A stretch of DNA of 64,000 bases. Origin: Flammeovirgaceae bacterium 311 (lineage in GTDB: Bacteria > Bacteroidota > Bacteroidia > Cytophagales > Cyclobacteriaceae). Under the pieces are notes generated by a model. That model was not told where the DNA came from. It did not search any database and saw only the letters and a program-made list of their open reading frames with translations. The translations under genes and the position numbers were made by a program. The stretch covers positions 6,522,501 through 6,586,500 of the forward strand of contig CP004371.1 in NCBI GenBank assembly GCA_000597885.1, written 5' to 3'. The stretch's first letter is position 1. Every line of letters begins with the position of its first letter. Of the stretch, positions 27,294 to 35,965 are shown one piece after another.

Positions 27294-30200
27294 TTAGAGC
27301 TTCAGGAACCTGATGGTTTCTACACCATAGACTGAAGTAACACGAAGTATATAATAACCGCTAAGCATCTTATCCTGATCAAGCTGAATGCGCATTGTGC
27401 CATTCTCATCATTTGTATGCTCGGTTGCAGATAAGCGAACGTTTCCGGTAAAATCTACGATCTGAATATTCAGCGCTACATCTGCTTTGGTATATTCATA
27501 GCGCAGAATAATGTGATCTGTAGCTGCATTTGGATAAAGGCTGTAAGCTATCTTATCCTTAACCAGGCTACGATCTATCGCTTCCTCTTCTGTGGCATCA
27601 GGATTGATGGCTACAGCACCTTTTGCGGTTTTCTTGGAGTCTACATAACCGGTAGCTTCAATCGTCATGGCATTCAGATAAGCAAATGATGCATCCTTAT
27701 GTTTCTGTACCAGCACCTTGATCTTGCCTGTAGCATCTGCCCTGGCATTATTGATGGTAACTGTTTTTTTGGTGTTATACGAAGCATCTAGTGAAACCGT
27801 ATTTTTACCAATTGTGTACAGGGTGGTACGGTTGCCACTGGCATCGCGGCTGCCGAAGAAGGTGAAGGAGTAATACTCGTTTGGCTCCAGGCCACCAACT
27901 TCCATTTCTTCAGCTTCGGTACGCTCAGTCCAGAAGCAGGTTTTCATAACAGCATCAGGAAACACGCCATTGTCTTTACCGGTAACCATGCCCAGGTCGT
28001 TATAACCATTGAATCCCGATCTGGCATATCCCCATGGGGTTAGCAGGGTAATGTTCACAGAGGTTTCTTTTCCAGACTCGTCCTTCAGATTAGATATTTT
28101 ATCCAAGGGATGCGGGTCTGTGTCAAAGTTGTTCCAGTTATCAGCTACGTTATTTCCATAGTTAAAATTCACCTTGATCTGCTTGTTCATTTTCAGCGGA
28201 TCACCTGTTGCTACTGTTTCTTCATCGCCGGTACCTACAGCAACTGCCTTGGAGAATTTGGTGTTTTTATAATAAACTTTAGCTCTTACTTTAAAGTGAT
28301 AAACTTTATTGCGATCAAGTCCGGATACGGTATAATTCTCCTTGTTTGAGTTGGTGCTGCCTACTTGCTGATAGCTGCTGTTGTTATCGCTGCTCATGTA
28401 GATCTCATAACCGATTTCCTCACTGCTGTTATCATTCCAGGTCAGGAAGGCAGAACCTTTGGTGCTAAGGGTAGCAGTTAAACTAGTTGGTGTGTTTTCG
28501 TCTTCTGTAGTGGTAGAAGCATCAGGATTGCTGATTCTGTCAGTTTCACTGCTGGTTTCCTCATTGGTGGTGAAAAGTTTGTCAGATGGAATCCTTTTCT
28601 TTTCAATTCCGGGGCCAGCATAGCTTACTTCCAGCATTTCGTCTCTGTTCTTTTCAAAGTAAGTTACCTTGATAGCATGTCTTCCTTCACGGAGAGCGGC
28701 TGTACCGGAGCGTTCCTGCGTTTTGTGAGATCCGTCGTTATCCACTACCAGCTTACCGTTGATAAACAACTGGCTGCCTTCGTCAGAATTGGTGTAGAAG
28801 GTATAGGTACCGCCTTCATCTACTTCCACAAAACCTTCGAATACAAAACCAAAATAATCTGGCTGGGTGGTGGGGCTTAGGGTAAAGTTGCTCACCACAC
28901 CGGTTTTTGCAGGCGTAAGAGCATCGAAGTTCGGCAGCCTGGTCCAGGTATTTTTGTTCGAAGTGGCATAGTACTTAAAGTTCAGGCCTTTGTAGGTATC
29001 CGGATCAGGAGTAGTAGGATTATCTACCACTACTGCAGGATTTACAGTTACCTGTACGTCGTCAGCGCTGGATTCTTTGGCATCGTCGGTAGCAGTGAAA
29101 CGGAAGATATAAGTTCCCTCCAACAGATTACTAAGGCTTAGGCCAGCTGTGTTCTGGCCACTCATGCTTACTTCCGGCCCGCTTACTTTGGTCCATTCTA
29201 CAGAAGTGATGGTTCCGTCGGCATCGGTAGCAGTGGCTTTCAGCACCAGGCTGTTATCTGGCAGTGTGATGGTTTTATCCGTACCAGCACTTACTACCGG
29301 TAGTTCATTAGGTGCCGGAGGTACCGGAGTTGCGTCAGGCATCACCGTTACAATTAAGTTGTCTGCAGTAGCAGCACCCAGATCGTCGGTGGCAGTAAAG
29401 CGGAAGCCGTATTCACCTTCCAGCAAATTGCTTAAGCTAAGGCTGTTGGTGGTCTGACCGGCCATATCAGCTGTCGGGCCACTTATCTGTGTCCATTTAA
29501 CGGCCGTTACAGTACCGTCAGGGTCACTGGCAGTAGCCAGCAGGCTTAGGGAGTTGGCAGGCAGGGTAATGGTTCTGTCTGCACCAGCATCCACAACCGG
29601 AGGCAGGTTGGCAGGAGGTGTTGGTGCAACCGGCGCTGGTTTAACCGTAACCTGTACATCGTCGGTTTGAGAAGCTCCTGCATTATCCAGCGCAGTAAAG
29701 CGGAATGTATAGGTTCCTTCCAGTAATTTATTCAGCCTAAGTGTATTGGTGTTCTGGTTGCTAAGGCTTGCAGCCGGTCCGTCTATTTTTGTCCAGCTTT
29801 GGGATACAATTGTGCCATCGGCATCAACGGCTGTACCAGTTAGCTGAAGGCTGTCTGTTGGCAGCGTAATGGTTTGGTCTGCACCGGCACTTACAACAGG
29901 AAGTTGGTTGGGCGTAGTAGTTTCCTCACCAGAGTATTCAAATGCTCCGATATCGAAGGAGGCCCCTTGTGGTCTTGGGTTTTTGTTGTAGTCAAAACCA
30001 AAGTAGGACAGGGCAACACCCTTGTCTACACCGGGGGTTTTTGCCTTCAGCTGGTAATCATCAGCAGCAGCGTTCACAAAGCCAGCCTCATCTGCAGTAG
30101 GGACAAACAGGTTATTATTCTGGCTGTAATTAACAGTATTATCAATTATGTAGATATACTGATTTCTGGTATAGTAATTTAGATTTAAGCTTCCGGGAGC

Positions 30201-31289
30201 CACCAGCATGTTGTTGACAAAAGTGCTACCAGTGGTATTTCTGGAGTACATCCGAATGGCATCACGCTTAGGAGAAACAATGGTGTTGTTGTGTGCATGA
30301 AAAGCTTTGCCTGGCAATACAGTGCCTCTTTCGTCGATGAAGATACCATCTACACCTGCTCTTACAATCAGGTTGTTGTACATGTATACATCACCCATGC
30401 CCAGGCATTGTATACCCATGCCACCACCATCAATGATCAGGTTGTTGTAGTATTTACCTGTAGAACCACCACCAATCTGCAGACCATTTACCTGCACGGG
30501 TTTAAAAGGATCTGCACCATAACGGCGAATGGTATTGTTGAAAACCTCAACGTTCTTGGTGGCAGCGCTCACCTGAATGCCATCTGCACCGGTATCTTCG
30601 GTAATGTTGTTGTAAACTTTGAGGTTTTCAACAGCATGCGGATACAACGTACCACAGTCAGATGGTTTGCCAAAGTACCAGGTATGGCCTATATAGAGGC
30701 CTTCACCCACTGTGTGGTGAATAAAGTTGTCATGAATGGAAATGTTCTCCATTACAAAATTGCCCTGGTGATACTCCGTATTATGACAGTTAGGATCCAC
30801 CTTAGCCATGATTCCGGCAAAACCGGCAGAAGCAATTTCAATGTGGTCAAGCTCAAAGTCTGACTTTGTTACAAACATGGCAGAACTATTGCCTCCTTTC
30901 CTGATTAGGAAGCCGTACTTATGGTCTGGACTTCCGGTACCCGTAACACGGAAGTACTGAGAATTAGCAAAGGTAAATGTGCCTGACAGATCAGTGTTAT
31001 TCTCAAAAATAACTTGTCCGCCGCAGTTCTTGAAGATGATAGGCTGTTCTTTGGTACCTACGAAATCACGTAGTACCAACCTGCCTCTAACCCCTGCTGT
31101 GATACAGACCACATCACCTGGTTTTACATTAGGCATTTCAGCGGCTCTGACGTAGCTCTTATCCGGTCCTATTACATGATCGCAGCCACAGTCCTGTGCC
31201 TGGACTGTGAATGACAGGAAGGAAAAAGCAATAAATGCAGAAAAGGCAATAATCGTCTGGAGTGGTTTACTTAGTAATCTTTTGTTCAT
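27294..31289 (-). CDS. T9SS-secreted beta-helix/PKD/PA14/FN3 multidomain protein
   Basis: This 1331-residue protein starts at 31289, where the signal peptide begins (MNKRLLSKPLQ ... FTVQAQDCGCDHV); an in-frame ATG 32 codons upstream gives a poor signal. In order: beta-helix (about 30-450), three PKD-like domains of the PVVSAGADQTITLP type (about 456-750), PA14 (about 763-905, EGGTYTFYTNSDEGSQLFING), FN3 (about 930-1020), one copy of an undescribed module (about 1033-1211) and a T9SS type-A sorting domain (about 1250-1331, SLYPNAATDHI ... RFLKL). It is exported by T9SS and attached to the surface or released. PA14 and PKD suggest glycan binding; the beta-helix may bind or cleave polysaccharide. 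It is a tandem paralogue of the short beta-helix gene, with an added C-terminal half. Confidence 0.9.
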   Translation of the reverse strand: MNKRLLSKPLQTIIAFSAFIAFSFLSFTVQAQDCGCDHVIGPDKSYVRAAEMPNVKPGDVVCITAGVRGRLVLRDFVGTKEQPIIFKNCGGQVIFENNTDLSGTFTFANSQYFRVTGTGSPDHKYGFLIRKGGNSSAMFVTKSDFELDHIEIASAGFAGIMAKVDPNCHNTEYHQGNFVMENISIHDNFIHHTVGEGLYIGHTWYFGKPSDCGTLYPHAVENLKVYNNITEDTGADGIQVSAATKNVEVFNNTIRRYGADPFKPVQVNGLQIGGGSTGKYYNNLIIDGGGMGIQCLGMGDVYMYNNLIVRAGVDGIFIDERGTVLPGKAFHAHNNTIVSPKRDAIRMYSRNTTGSTFVNNMLVAPGSLNLNYYTRNQYIYIIDNTVNYSQNNNLFVPTADEAGFVNAAADDYQLKAKTPGVDKGVALSYFGFDYNKNPRPQGASFDIGAFEYSGEETTTPNQLPVVSAGADQTITLPTDSLQLTGTAVDADGTIVSQSWTKIDGPAASLSNQNTNTLRLNKLLEGTYTFRFTALDNAGASQTDDVQVTVKPAPVAPTPPANLPPVVDAGADRTITLPANSLSLLATASDPDGTVTAVKWTQISGPTADMAGQTTNSLSLSNLLEGEYGFRFTATDDLGAATADNLIVTVMPDATPVPPAPNELPVVSAGTDKTITLPDNSLVLKATATDADGTITSVEWTKVSGPEVSMSGQNTAGLSLSNLLEGTYIFRFTATDDAKESSADDVQVTVNPAVVVDNPTTPDPDTYKGLNFKYYATSNKNTWTRLPNFDALTPAKTGVVSNFTLSPTTQPDYFGFVFEGFVEVDEGGTYTFYTNSDEGSQLFINGKLVVDNDGSHKTQERSGTAALREGRHAIKVTYFEKNRDEMLEVSYAGPGIEKKRIPSDKLFTTNEETSSETDRISNPDASTTTEDENTPTSLTATLSTKGSAFLTWNDNSSEEIGYEIYMSSDNNSSYQQVGSTNSNKENYTVSGLDRNKVYHFKVRAKVYYKNTKFSKAVAVGTGDEETVATGDPLKMNKQIKVNFNYGNNVADNWNNFDTDPHPLDKISNLKDESGKETSVNITLLTPWGYARSGFNGYNDLGMVTGKDNGVFPDAVMKTCFWTERTEAEEMEVGGLEPNEYYSFTFFGSRDASGNRTTLYTIGKNTVSLDASYNTKKTVTINNARADATGKIKVLVQKHKDASFAYLNAMTIEATGYVDSKKTAKGAVAINPDATEEEAIDRSLVKDKIAYSLYPNAATDHIILRYEYTKADVALNIQIVDFTGNVRLSATEHTNDENGTMRIQLDQDKMLSGYYILRVTSVYGVETIRFLKL
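27655..28190 (-). other. Undescribed module, copy A (long beta-helix protein)
   Basis: This is residues about 1033-1211 of the long beta-helix protein. Key positions are IKVNFNYG, then WNNF, DESGKETSV, NGVFPDAV, TLYTIGKNTVSLD and FAYLNAMTIEATG. It follows an FN3 domain and precedes the sorting domain. Confidence 0.6.
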
Positions 31290-31688
31290 GACAGCTGTCC
31301 CTCTTAGCTTAATTTTAAATATTCCGTTATCAACTTTAGTGGTGTCTACTTGCCTGAATGTGCGTTTCGGCAAGTGATTGATCAATAAGTCGTTGCTGTG
31401 TATTGCAAGTATAGGGCGGGAAGCGTGAAAAAATTTAGTTGTATTAATTCCACACTTACAGAGTCAGATTCTTTAGAAAATGTGTATAGGTACAGGGGAG
31501 AAAACAGCTCAAAAAGCTAACGGTGTGCATAAGTTGTGGAACCCTTCTACAACTTTATTTCGTTAATCTAAATAGCTTCAGGAATAGTACTATCTTGCAA
31601 AAATGTGCAGATGTGCCAGTTGATGTAAGGAAGCACAGATTTGACCAAATTATTCGCATTAAAATTTGATTAAAGCACTTTTTTGACT
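31290..31688. other. 399-bp divergent leader of the long beta-helix gene and the EEP gene
   Basis: I see no gene here. It contains TTCCACA at 31448-31454 and TGTGGAA at 31535-31541, the same heptamer found three times in the leader of the T9SS esterase at 58322-61477. It also contains a palindrome ATTGATCAAT (31377-31386). No exact TAnnTTTG is seen; the nearest is TATACTTG on the minus strand near 31410. Confidence 0.5.
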
Positions 31689-32771
31689 GTGAAAGCACTT
31701 ACTGTCGCGCTATTTCTTCTATTTTTTGTCTCCTATGCTAGCCTGATGATGAGCCCTGAAACATGGTGGGGACTCTCTATTCTGGGAATTTTTGCCCCAA
31801 TACTATGGGTGCTGAACTTCATCTGGCTGCTGGTGGGCTTTATCAGGCCGGGCTGGTGGTTAGTCTTTTCTGTAGTGGCAGTACTAGCCGGTCTGGGATT
31901 TGTTGGGAATACAGTCGCTTTTACTCCTGAAAAAAATACTACAGCAGAGGCAATCAGTGTATTAAGCTATAATGTGAGCCACTTCAACAGACCCAGTGGC
32001 TATCATTTCGAAGCAGACTCTGTTGTACTAGGCAGTGCTGCAGCAATCAAAGAATACATCAACTGGGTAACTACTAACCCTGCGGATATAAAATGCCTGC
32101 AGGAGTTCTACACCTTCACGGGCAGCGACTTGTACAATACAGATGCCCGGCTGAAGCAGGGGGGATGGGCCCATTCCTTTATATCTTCGGACACCTTGAA
32201 GATTAATAAATCACAGTTTGGCGTAGCCATTTACTCCAGATACCCGATTGTTGATAATGGCATTCTTTTTATTGGAAGCACGGGTTTTAACAGAGGTATT
32301 TGGGCAGACATCAAGATAAATAATGATACCATACGTATTATAAATGCACATTTTCAGTCTGCCCAGGTACAGCGTATCCTTTATAAAAATAAGGAGAGGG
32401 GGCTAAAGGAAGCCATTAAACGAACCATATGGTCTTACAGGGAAAGCCAGATAGAACGCATTGAGCAGTTGCGGAAGGTGCTTGCACTAAGTAATGATAG
32501 CCCCTATCCGGTTATTCTTAGCGGCGATCTAAACAGCACTCCCTACAGCCATGTTTACCAAATACTGGATGGCAAGCTGAAAAACGCTTTTGAACAGCAG
32601 GGCAATGGATTTGGTTTTACATTTAATCATCCCAAATTGTTTTTTTTACGTATAGATCATCAGTTCGTCTCCAAAGAATTAGAAGTACTGAATTTTATTA
32701 CCAGGCAGGATGTTTCCTATAGTGCCCACTTTCCAACAGAGGGCTGGTACCAGTTCAGGAGAAATGAATGA
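31689..32771 (+). CDS. Endonuclease/exonuclease/phosphatase-fold membrane protein
   Basis: The protein is about 360 residues long. The first 80 form three hydrophobic helices; the rest is an EEP (DNase I-like) domain with LSYNVSHFNR, CLQEFYTF (metal-binding Glu), LSGDLNSTPYSHVY and RIDHQFVS. The final motif, normally SDH, reads YSAHFPTEGW, so the Asp that orients the catalytic His is replaced by Ala. The start is uncertain: GTG at 31689 is chosen, and TTG at 31683 is also possible. Membrane-anchored EEP proteins of this layout are common in Bacteroidota and may act on phosphodiesters or phospholipids, but the substrate is unknown. It is divergent from the beta-helix gene and 128 bp upstream of the arabinose-donor trio. 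Confidence 0.85.
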   Translation: MKALTVALFLLFFVSYASLMMSPETWWGLSILGIFAPILWVLNFIWLLVGFIRPGWWLVFSVVAVLAGLGFVGNTVAFTPEKNTTAEAISVLSYNVSHFNRPSGYHFEADSVVLGSAAAIKEYINWVTTNPADIKCLQEFYTFTGSDLYNTDARLKQGGWAHSFISSDTLKINKSQFGVAIYSRYPIVDNGILFIGSTGFNRGIWADIKINNDTIRIINAHFQSAQVQRILYKNKERGLKEAIKRTIWSYRESQIERIEQLRKVLALSNDSPYPVILSGDLNSTPYSHVYQILDGKLKNAFEQQGNGFGFTFNHPKLFFLRIDHQFVSKELEVLNFITRQDVSYSAHFPTEGWYQFRRNE

Positions 32772-32814
32772 AATATGTTTACCTCTTAGCCAGTGCGTAT
32801 ACTTACCTGATAAA

Positions 32815-32862
32815 ATATAATTTGTAATTTTTTCATCTTTAGTTTAATTAATATAATTTGTA
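32815..32862 (+). repeat. Direct repeat ATATAATTTGTA upstream of the UbiA-type gene
   Basis: The same 12-mer occurs at 32815-32826 and 32851-32862, 36 bp apart. Each copy contains a TA-rich -7-like string (TAATTTG is one base short of TAnnTTTG). They may be duplicated promoter elements for the arabinose-donor operon. Confidence 0.35.
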
Positions 32863-32899
32863 TGTACTATAAGTAAGGTCAATTTTTACTTTTTAGATT

Positions 32900-33805
32900 A
32901 TGATTTCTTATGCACTCTCTCTGCTGAAGCTACCCGAAATTTTAAGGCTCATTCGGGTTAAGCAATGGGTAAAGAATTTATTTTTATTCATTCCACTCTT
33001 CTTTGCCGGTAAATTATTTGATGTTAATGCCCTTGCGTCCCTGTTTGCAGGTTTTGTAGCCTTTAGCCTTGTTGCAAGTGCAGTCTACATCCTGAATGAT
33101 TATAATGATATTGAGCGCGACCGTGCTCATCCCGAAAAGCGTAGCAGGCCACTTGCTTCGGGTTCGATAGGTGTTGGGTTTGCTTTTACACTTATGTTTA
33201 TCATATTAACAGCCGGCCTTACACTCGGGTGGTTGCTTGATCCGATTTTCTTTGTCACACTTGCTATTTACCTCACTGTTAACCTTGCCTATTCCTTTGG
33301 GCTGAAACAAATTGCTCTGCTGGACCTCTTTATTATAGCACTGGGCTTTATTTTAAGAATTGTTGGAGGTGGTTTACTGGCATCGGTAGCCATTACACAA
33401 TGGCTGGTGATCATGGTTTTTTTGCTTGCCCTCTTCCTGGCCCTGGCGAAAAGACGCGATGATTTGATGATCTTTCAGGTATCCGGACAGAAAGTCAGAA
33501 AGTCTGTAGAGAACTATAACATCCAGTTTCTGGACTCCTGCCTTACCCTGATATCTGCCATCATTATGGTTTCTTACCTGATGTATACTATTTCGCCTGA
33601 TGTTGCAGAACGGCATGGTTCCAGCAACTTATACATAACAGCTGTATTTGTTATTGCAGGCATGATGCGCTACCTGCAGATTACCATGGTGGAAAATAAG
33701 AGCGGCTATCCAACCAGGATCTTATTTAATGATACTTTTATTCGTTTTACCATTATTGGCTGGATCATCTGCTTTTATGTAGTACTTTACTTCCCAAAAT
33801 TTTAA
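32900..33805 (+). CDS. UbiA-family decaprenyl-phosphate phosphoribosyltransferase-like protein
   Basis: This 301-residue polytopic membrane protein has the two UbiA aspartate-rich motifs. The first is NDYNDIERDRAHPEKRSRP at about 65-83 followed by LASG. The second lies in a NLAYSFGLKQIALLDLF ... ALGFILRIVGG stretch at about 128-158. The RVKQWVKNLFLFIPLFF opening and the NLAYS..LK signature are those of DPPR synthase (Rv3806c/UbiA of mycobacteria), which transfers phosphoribosyl from PRPP to a polyprenyl phosphate. The next two genes, 12 bp apart and then overlapping, are DprE1- and DprE2-like, which supports this branch of UbiA over quinone or heme prenyltransferases. The dedicated DPPR phosphatase of mycobacteria is not seen here. 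Confidence 0.82.
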   Translation: MISYALSLLKLPEILRLIRVKQWVKNLFLFIPLFFAGKLFDVNALASLFAGFVAFSLVASAVYILNDYNDIERDRAHPEKRSRPLASGSIGVGFAFTLMFIILTAGLTLGWLLDPIFFVTLAIYLTVNLAYSFGLKQIALLDLFIIALGFILRIVGGGLLASVAITQWLVIMVFLLALFLALAKRRDDLMIFQVSGQKVRKSVENYNIQFLDSCLTLISAIIMVSYLMYTISPDVAERHGSSNLYITAVFVIAGMMRYLQITMVENKSGYPTRILFNDTFIRFTIIGWIICFYVVLYFPKF

Positions 33806-33817
33806 GCGGCCAGCCTT

Positions 33818-35155
33818 ATGAAAAAGCAAATAGCCAACTGGGGCCAATACCCCTTGTTGGAAGCAGATGAGCTCCACTTCAGGGAAGAAGAGGAAGCTGC
33901 TGCTATCATCAGCAGGTCGTCAGCACTGATAGCCCGTGGTAATGGACGCTGCTATGGCGATGCATCTCTTGCCGATACAGTTATTTCCACCACCAGGTAC
34001 AACAAATTTATTTCTTTCGACAGGGAAAAAGGTATTCTGGAATGCCAGTCGGGAGTAAGCCTGGAGGATGTGCTGGAAGTGATAGTACCTGCTGGCTGGT
34101 TTTTGCCTGTTACGCCAGGCACAAAATTTATTACCGTTGGCGGAGCGGTAGCTTCTGATGTGCATGGCAAGAATCACCATACGGAAGGCTCTTTCTGTAA
34201 CTATGTGCTGGAGCTAAGCCTTATTAACAGCAGCGGTGAGCTGGTGGTCTGCAGCCGCCAGCAAAATGATAAGCTATTCAATACCACTTGTGGAGGTATG
34301 GGTTTAACCGGTGTTATTACCCAGGTCAGCTTTCAGCTCAAAAAAATTGAGACTGCTTATATAAAGCAAACGCAGCTAAAGGCTGCTAACCTCAAAGAAG
34401 TGTTCAGGCTATTTGAGCAGTACCGCCACACCACCTATACAGTTGCCTGGATTGATTGCCTGCAAAGTGGTAAAGCCCTTGGCAGGAGTATTCTGATGCT
34501 GGGAGAGCATGCCAGCCTGCAGGAATTACCCTCCCGGTTGCAGCAGGCACCGCTGCAGCATTCTGAAAAGACCAGGCTTAGCATACCCTTCAACTTTCCT
34601 TCTTTTGCGCTAAACAGCTACTCTATAAAGGCCTTCAATTTTGCTTATTATCACAAATTAAGAAAGCAGGAGCAGAGCAGCCTAGTGGATTACGATACTT
34701 TTTTTTATCCCCTGGATTTTGTACACCACTGGAACCGCATGTATGGCCCCAAAGGATTTGTGCAATATCAGTTTGTGCTACCCATGGAAAGCAGCTATGA
34801 GGGCCTTACCACCATATTGCAGCGGATCAGCCAGAAGGGCATGGGCTCTTTTCTGGCAGTACTGAAAATGTTTGGGCAGCAGGAGCAGGGGCTGATTTCC
34901 TTTCCGATGGAAGGCTACACACTGGCGCTCGATTTTCCGGTTTGTGATACACTTTTCCCCTTCCTGGATGAGCTGGATGAGCTTGTACATGCACTGGGGG
35001 GGCGTATCTATCTCTCTAAAGATGCCCGCATGAAACCATCTATGTTTCTAAGGGGCTATCCCGGGGCTGGAGATTTTATCAGGAACTTAGAAAGTTTTGA
35101 TCCTGATCATAAATTTATATCACTACAGCGTAAAAGACTGGCCATACCGGCATGA
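33818..35155 (+). CDS. DprE1-like FAD-dependent decaprenylphosphoryl-ribose oxidase
   Basis: This 445-residue flavoprotein has an FAD_binding_4 domain with ARGNGRCYGDAS near residue 45, PGTKFITVGGAVASDVHGKNHH at about 101-122 (HGKNHHTEGSF is the DprE1 hallmark) and CGGMGLTGVI. The C-terminal substrate domain contains GYTLALDFP (366-374) and GRIYLSKDAR with K401, which aligns with the conserved active-site Lys of DprE1. The residue aligned with Mycobacterium tuberculosis Cys387, the benzothiazinone target, is Ala370. DprE1 oxidises the 2'-OH of polyprenyl-phosphoryl ribose to the keto intermediate. It starts 12 bp after the UbiA gene and its stop overlaps the DprE2-like ATG by 4 bp. Other FAD-linked sugar oxidases (alditol oxidase type) lack this gene context. 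Confidence 0.85.
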   Translation: MKKQIANWGQYPLLEADELHFREEEEAAAIISRSSALIARGNGRCYGDASLADTVISTTRYNKFISFDREKGILECQSGVSLEDVLEVIVPAGWFLPVTPGTKFITVGGAVASDVHGKNHHTEGSFCNYVLELSLINSSGELVVCSRQQNDKLFNTTCGGMGLTGVITQVSFQLKKIETAYIKQTQLKAANLKEVFRLFEQYRHTTYTVAWIDCLQSGKALGRSILMLGEHASLQELPSRLQQAPLQHSEKTRLSIPFNFPSFALNSYSIKAFNFAYYHKLRKQEQSSLVDYDTFFYPLDFVHHWNRMYGPKGFVQYQFVLPMESSYEGLTTILQRISQKGMGSFLAVLKMFGQQEQGLISFPMEGYTLALDFPVCDTLFPFLDELDELVHALGGRIYLSKDARMKPSMFLRGYPGAGDFIRNLESFDPDHKFISLQRKRLAIPA

Positions 35156-35883
35156 ATTATATCTTGATTTTAGGGGCTACCTCAGACATGGCCTATGCAA
35201 CCGCCCTGGAGTTTGCTAAAAGGGGCTGGGGCCTGATACTGGCAGCCAGAAATACAAAACAACTTTCTGTTCTGAAGCAGGATCTGCAATCCAGATTCGA
35301 TGTACCTGTACATACCAGCAATTTTGAAGCAGCTGATTTTGAAAGTCATGCTGGTTTCTATGAACAACTACCTGTACAGCCTCAGCTAACAGCCCTTTTC
35401 TTTGGTTACCTGGGTGAGCAGCAAAAAGCCCAAACCGACTGGCAGGAGGCTAAGCAGATTATTGATGCCAATTATACCGGTGCAGTATCTATCCTTAACC
35501 TGATTGCCAATGATTATGAGCAAAAGAAAGGGGGCTGTATTATTGGTGTGAGTTCTGTAGCTGGCGAACGTGGCAGAAAGAGCAACTACCTTTACGGAAG
35601 TGCAAAAGCTGGCTTAACCGCCTACCTGTCGGGCTTAAGAAACAGACTGGCAGCAGCCGGTGTTCATGTGGTTACAGTAAAGCCCGGCTTTGTAGCCACA
35701 CGTATGACAGAGCACCTTAACTTACCAAAACCACTCACAGCCAGTCCGGAGCAGGTAGGGAAGGCCATATATGGGGCCTATCAGAAACAGACCAATGTTT
35801 TGTACGTGCTGCCTGTTTGGAGGCTTATCATGCAAAATATTAAGATGATACCCGAAGCAGTTTTCAAAAAAATGAACCTCTGA
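35152..35883 (+). CDS. DprE2-like short-chain dehydrogenase
   Basis: This 243-residue SDR has a nucleotide-binding GATSDMA motif at 8-14 (replacing TGxxxGIG, as in DprE2) and the catalytic set S135, Y148 and K152 (YGSAK). VTVKPGFVATRM follows the active site. In the DprE pathway it reduces the keto intermediate from DprE1 with NAD(P)H to give polyprenyl-phosphoryl-D-arabinose. A 4-bp ATGA overlap with the DprE1-like gene indicates translational coupling. The stop codon lies inside the terminator stem, so the last codons are part of the hairpin. The three-gene order UbiA-DprE1-DprE2 makes the assignment much stronger than the SDR fold alone would. Confidence 0.82.
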   Translation: MNYILILGATSDMAYATALEFAKRGWGLILAARNTKQLSVLKQDLQSRFDVPVHTSNFEAADFESHAGFYEQLPVQPQLTALFFGYLGEQQKAQTDWQEAKQIIDANYTGAVSILNLIANDYEQKKGGCIIGVSSVAGERGRKSNYLYGSAKAGLTAYLSGLRNRLAAAGVHVVTVKPGFVATRMTEHLNLPKPLTASPEQVGKAIYGAYQKQTNVLYVLPVWRLIMQNIKMIPEAVFKKMNL

Positions 35884-35908
35884 GAGATCAGAGGTTCATT
35901 TTTTTTGG
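35866..35908. terminator. Bidirectional terminator containing the DprE2 stop codon
   Basis: Arms AATGAACCTCTGA (35871-35883) and TCAGAGGTTCATT (35888-35900) around GAGA are flanked by an A-run and a T-run. The TGA stop (35881-35883) is the base of the loop. It also serves the convergent sulfotransferase gene. Confidence 0.85.
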
Positions 35909-35965
35909 AAGTCGCTGGATATAGGTAGTACCATATTCAGAAAGTACAGCTGGTATGGTATCTGA

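Noticed and set aside
33818-35155. Alternative reading of the DprE1-like protein as an alditol or gulonolactone oxidase
   Set aside because: The HGKNHH and GGRIYLSKDAR motifs and the UbiA/SDR neighbours fit DprE1 better.
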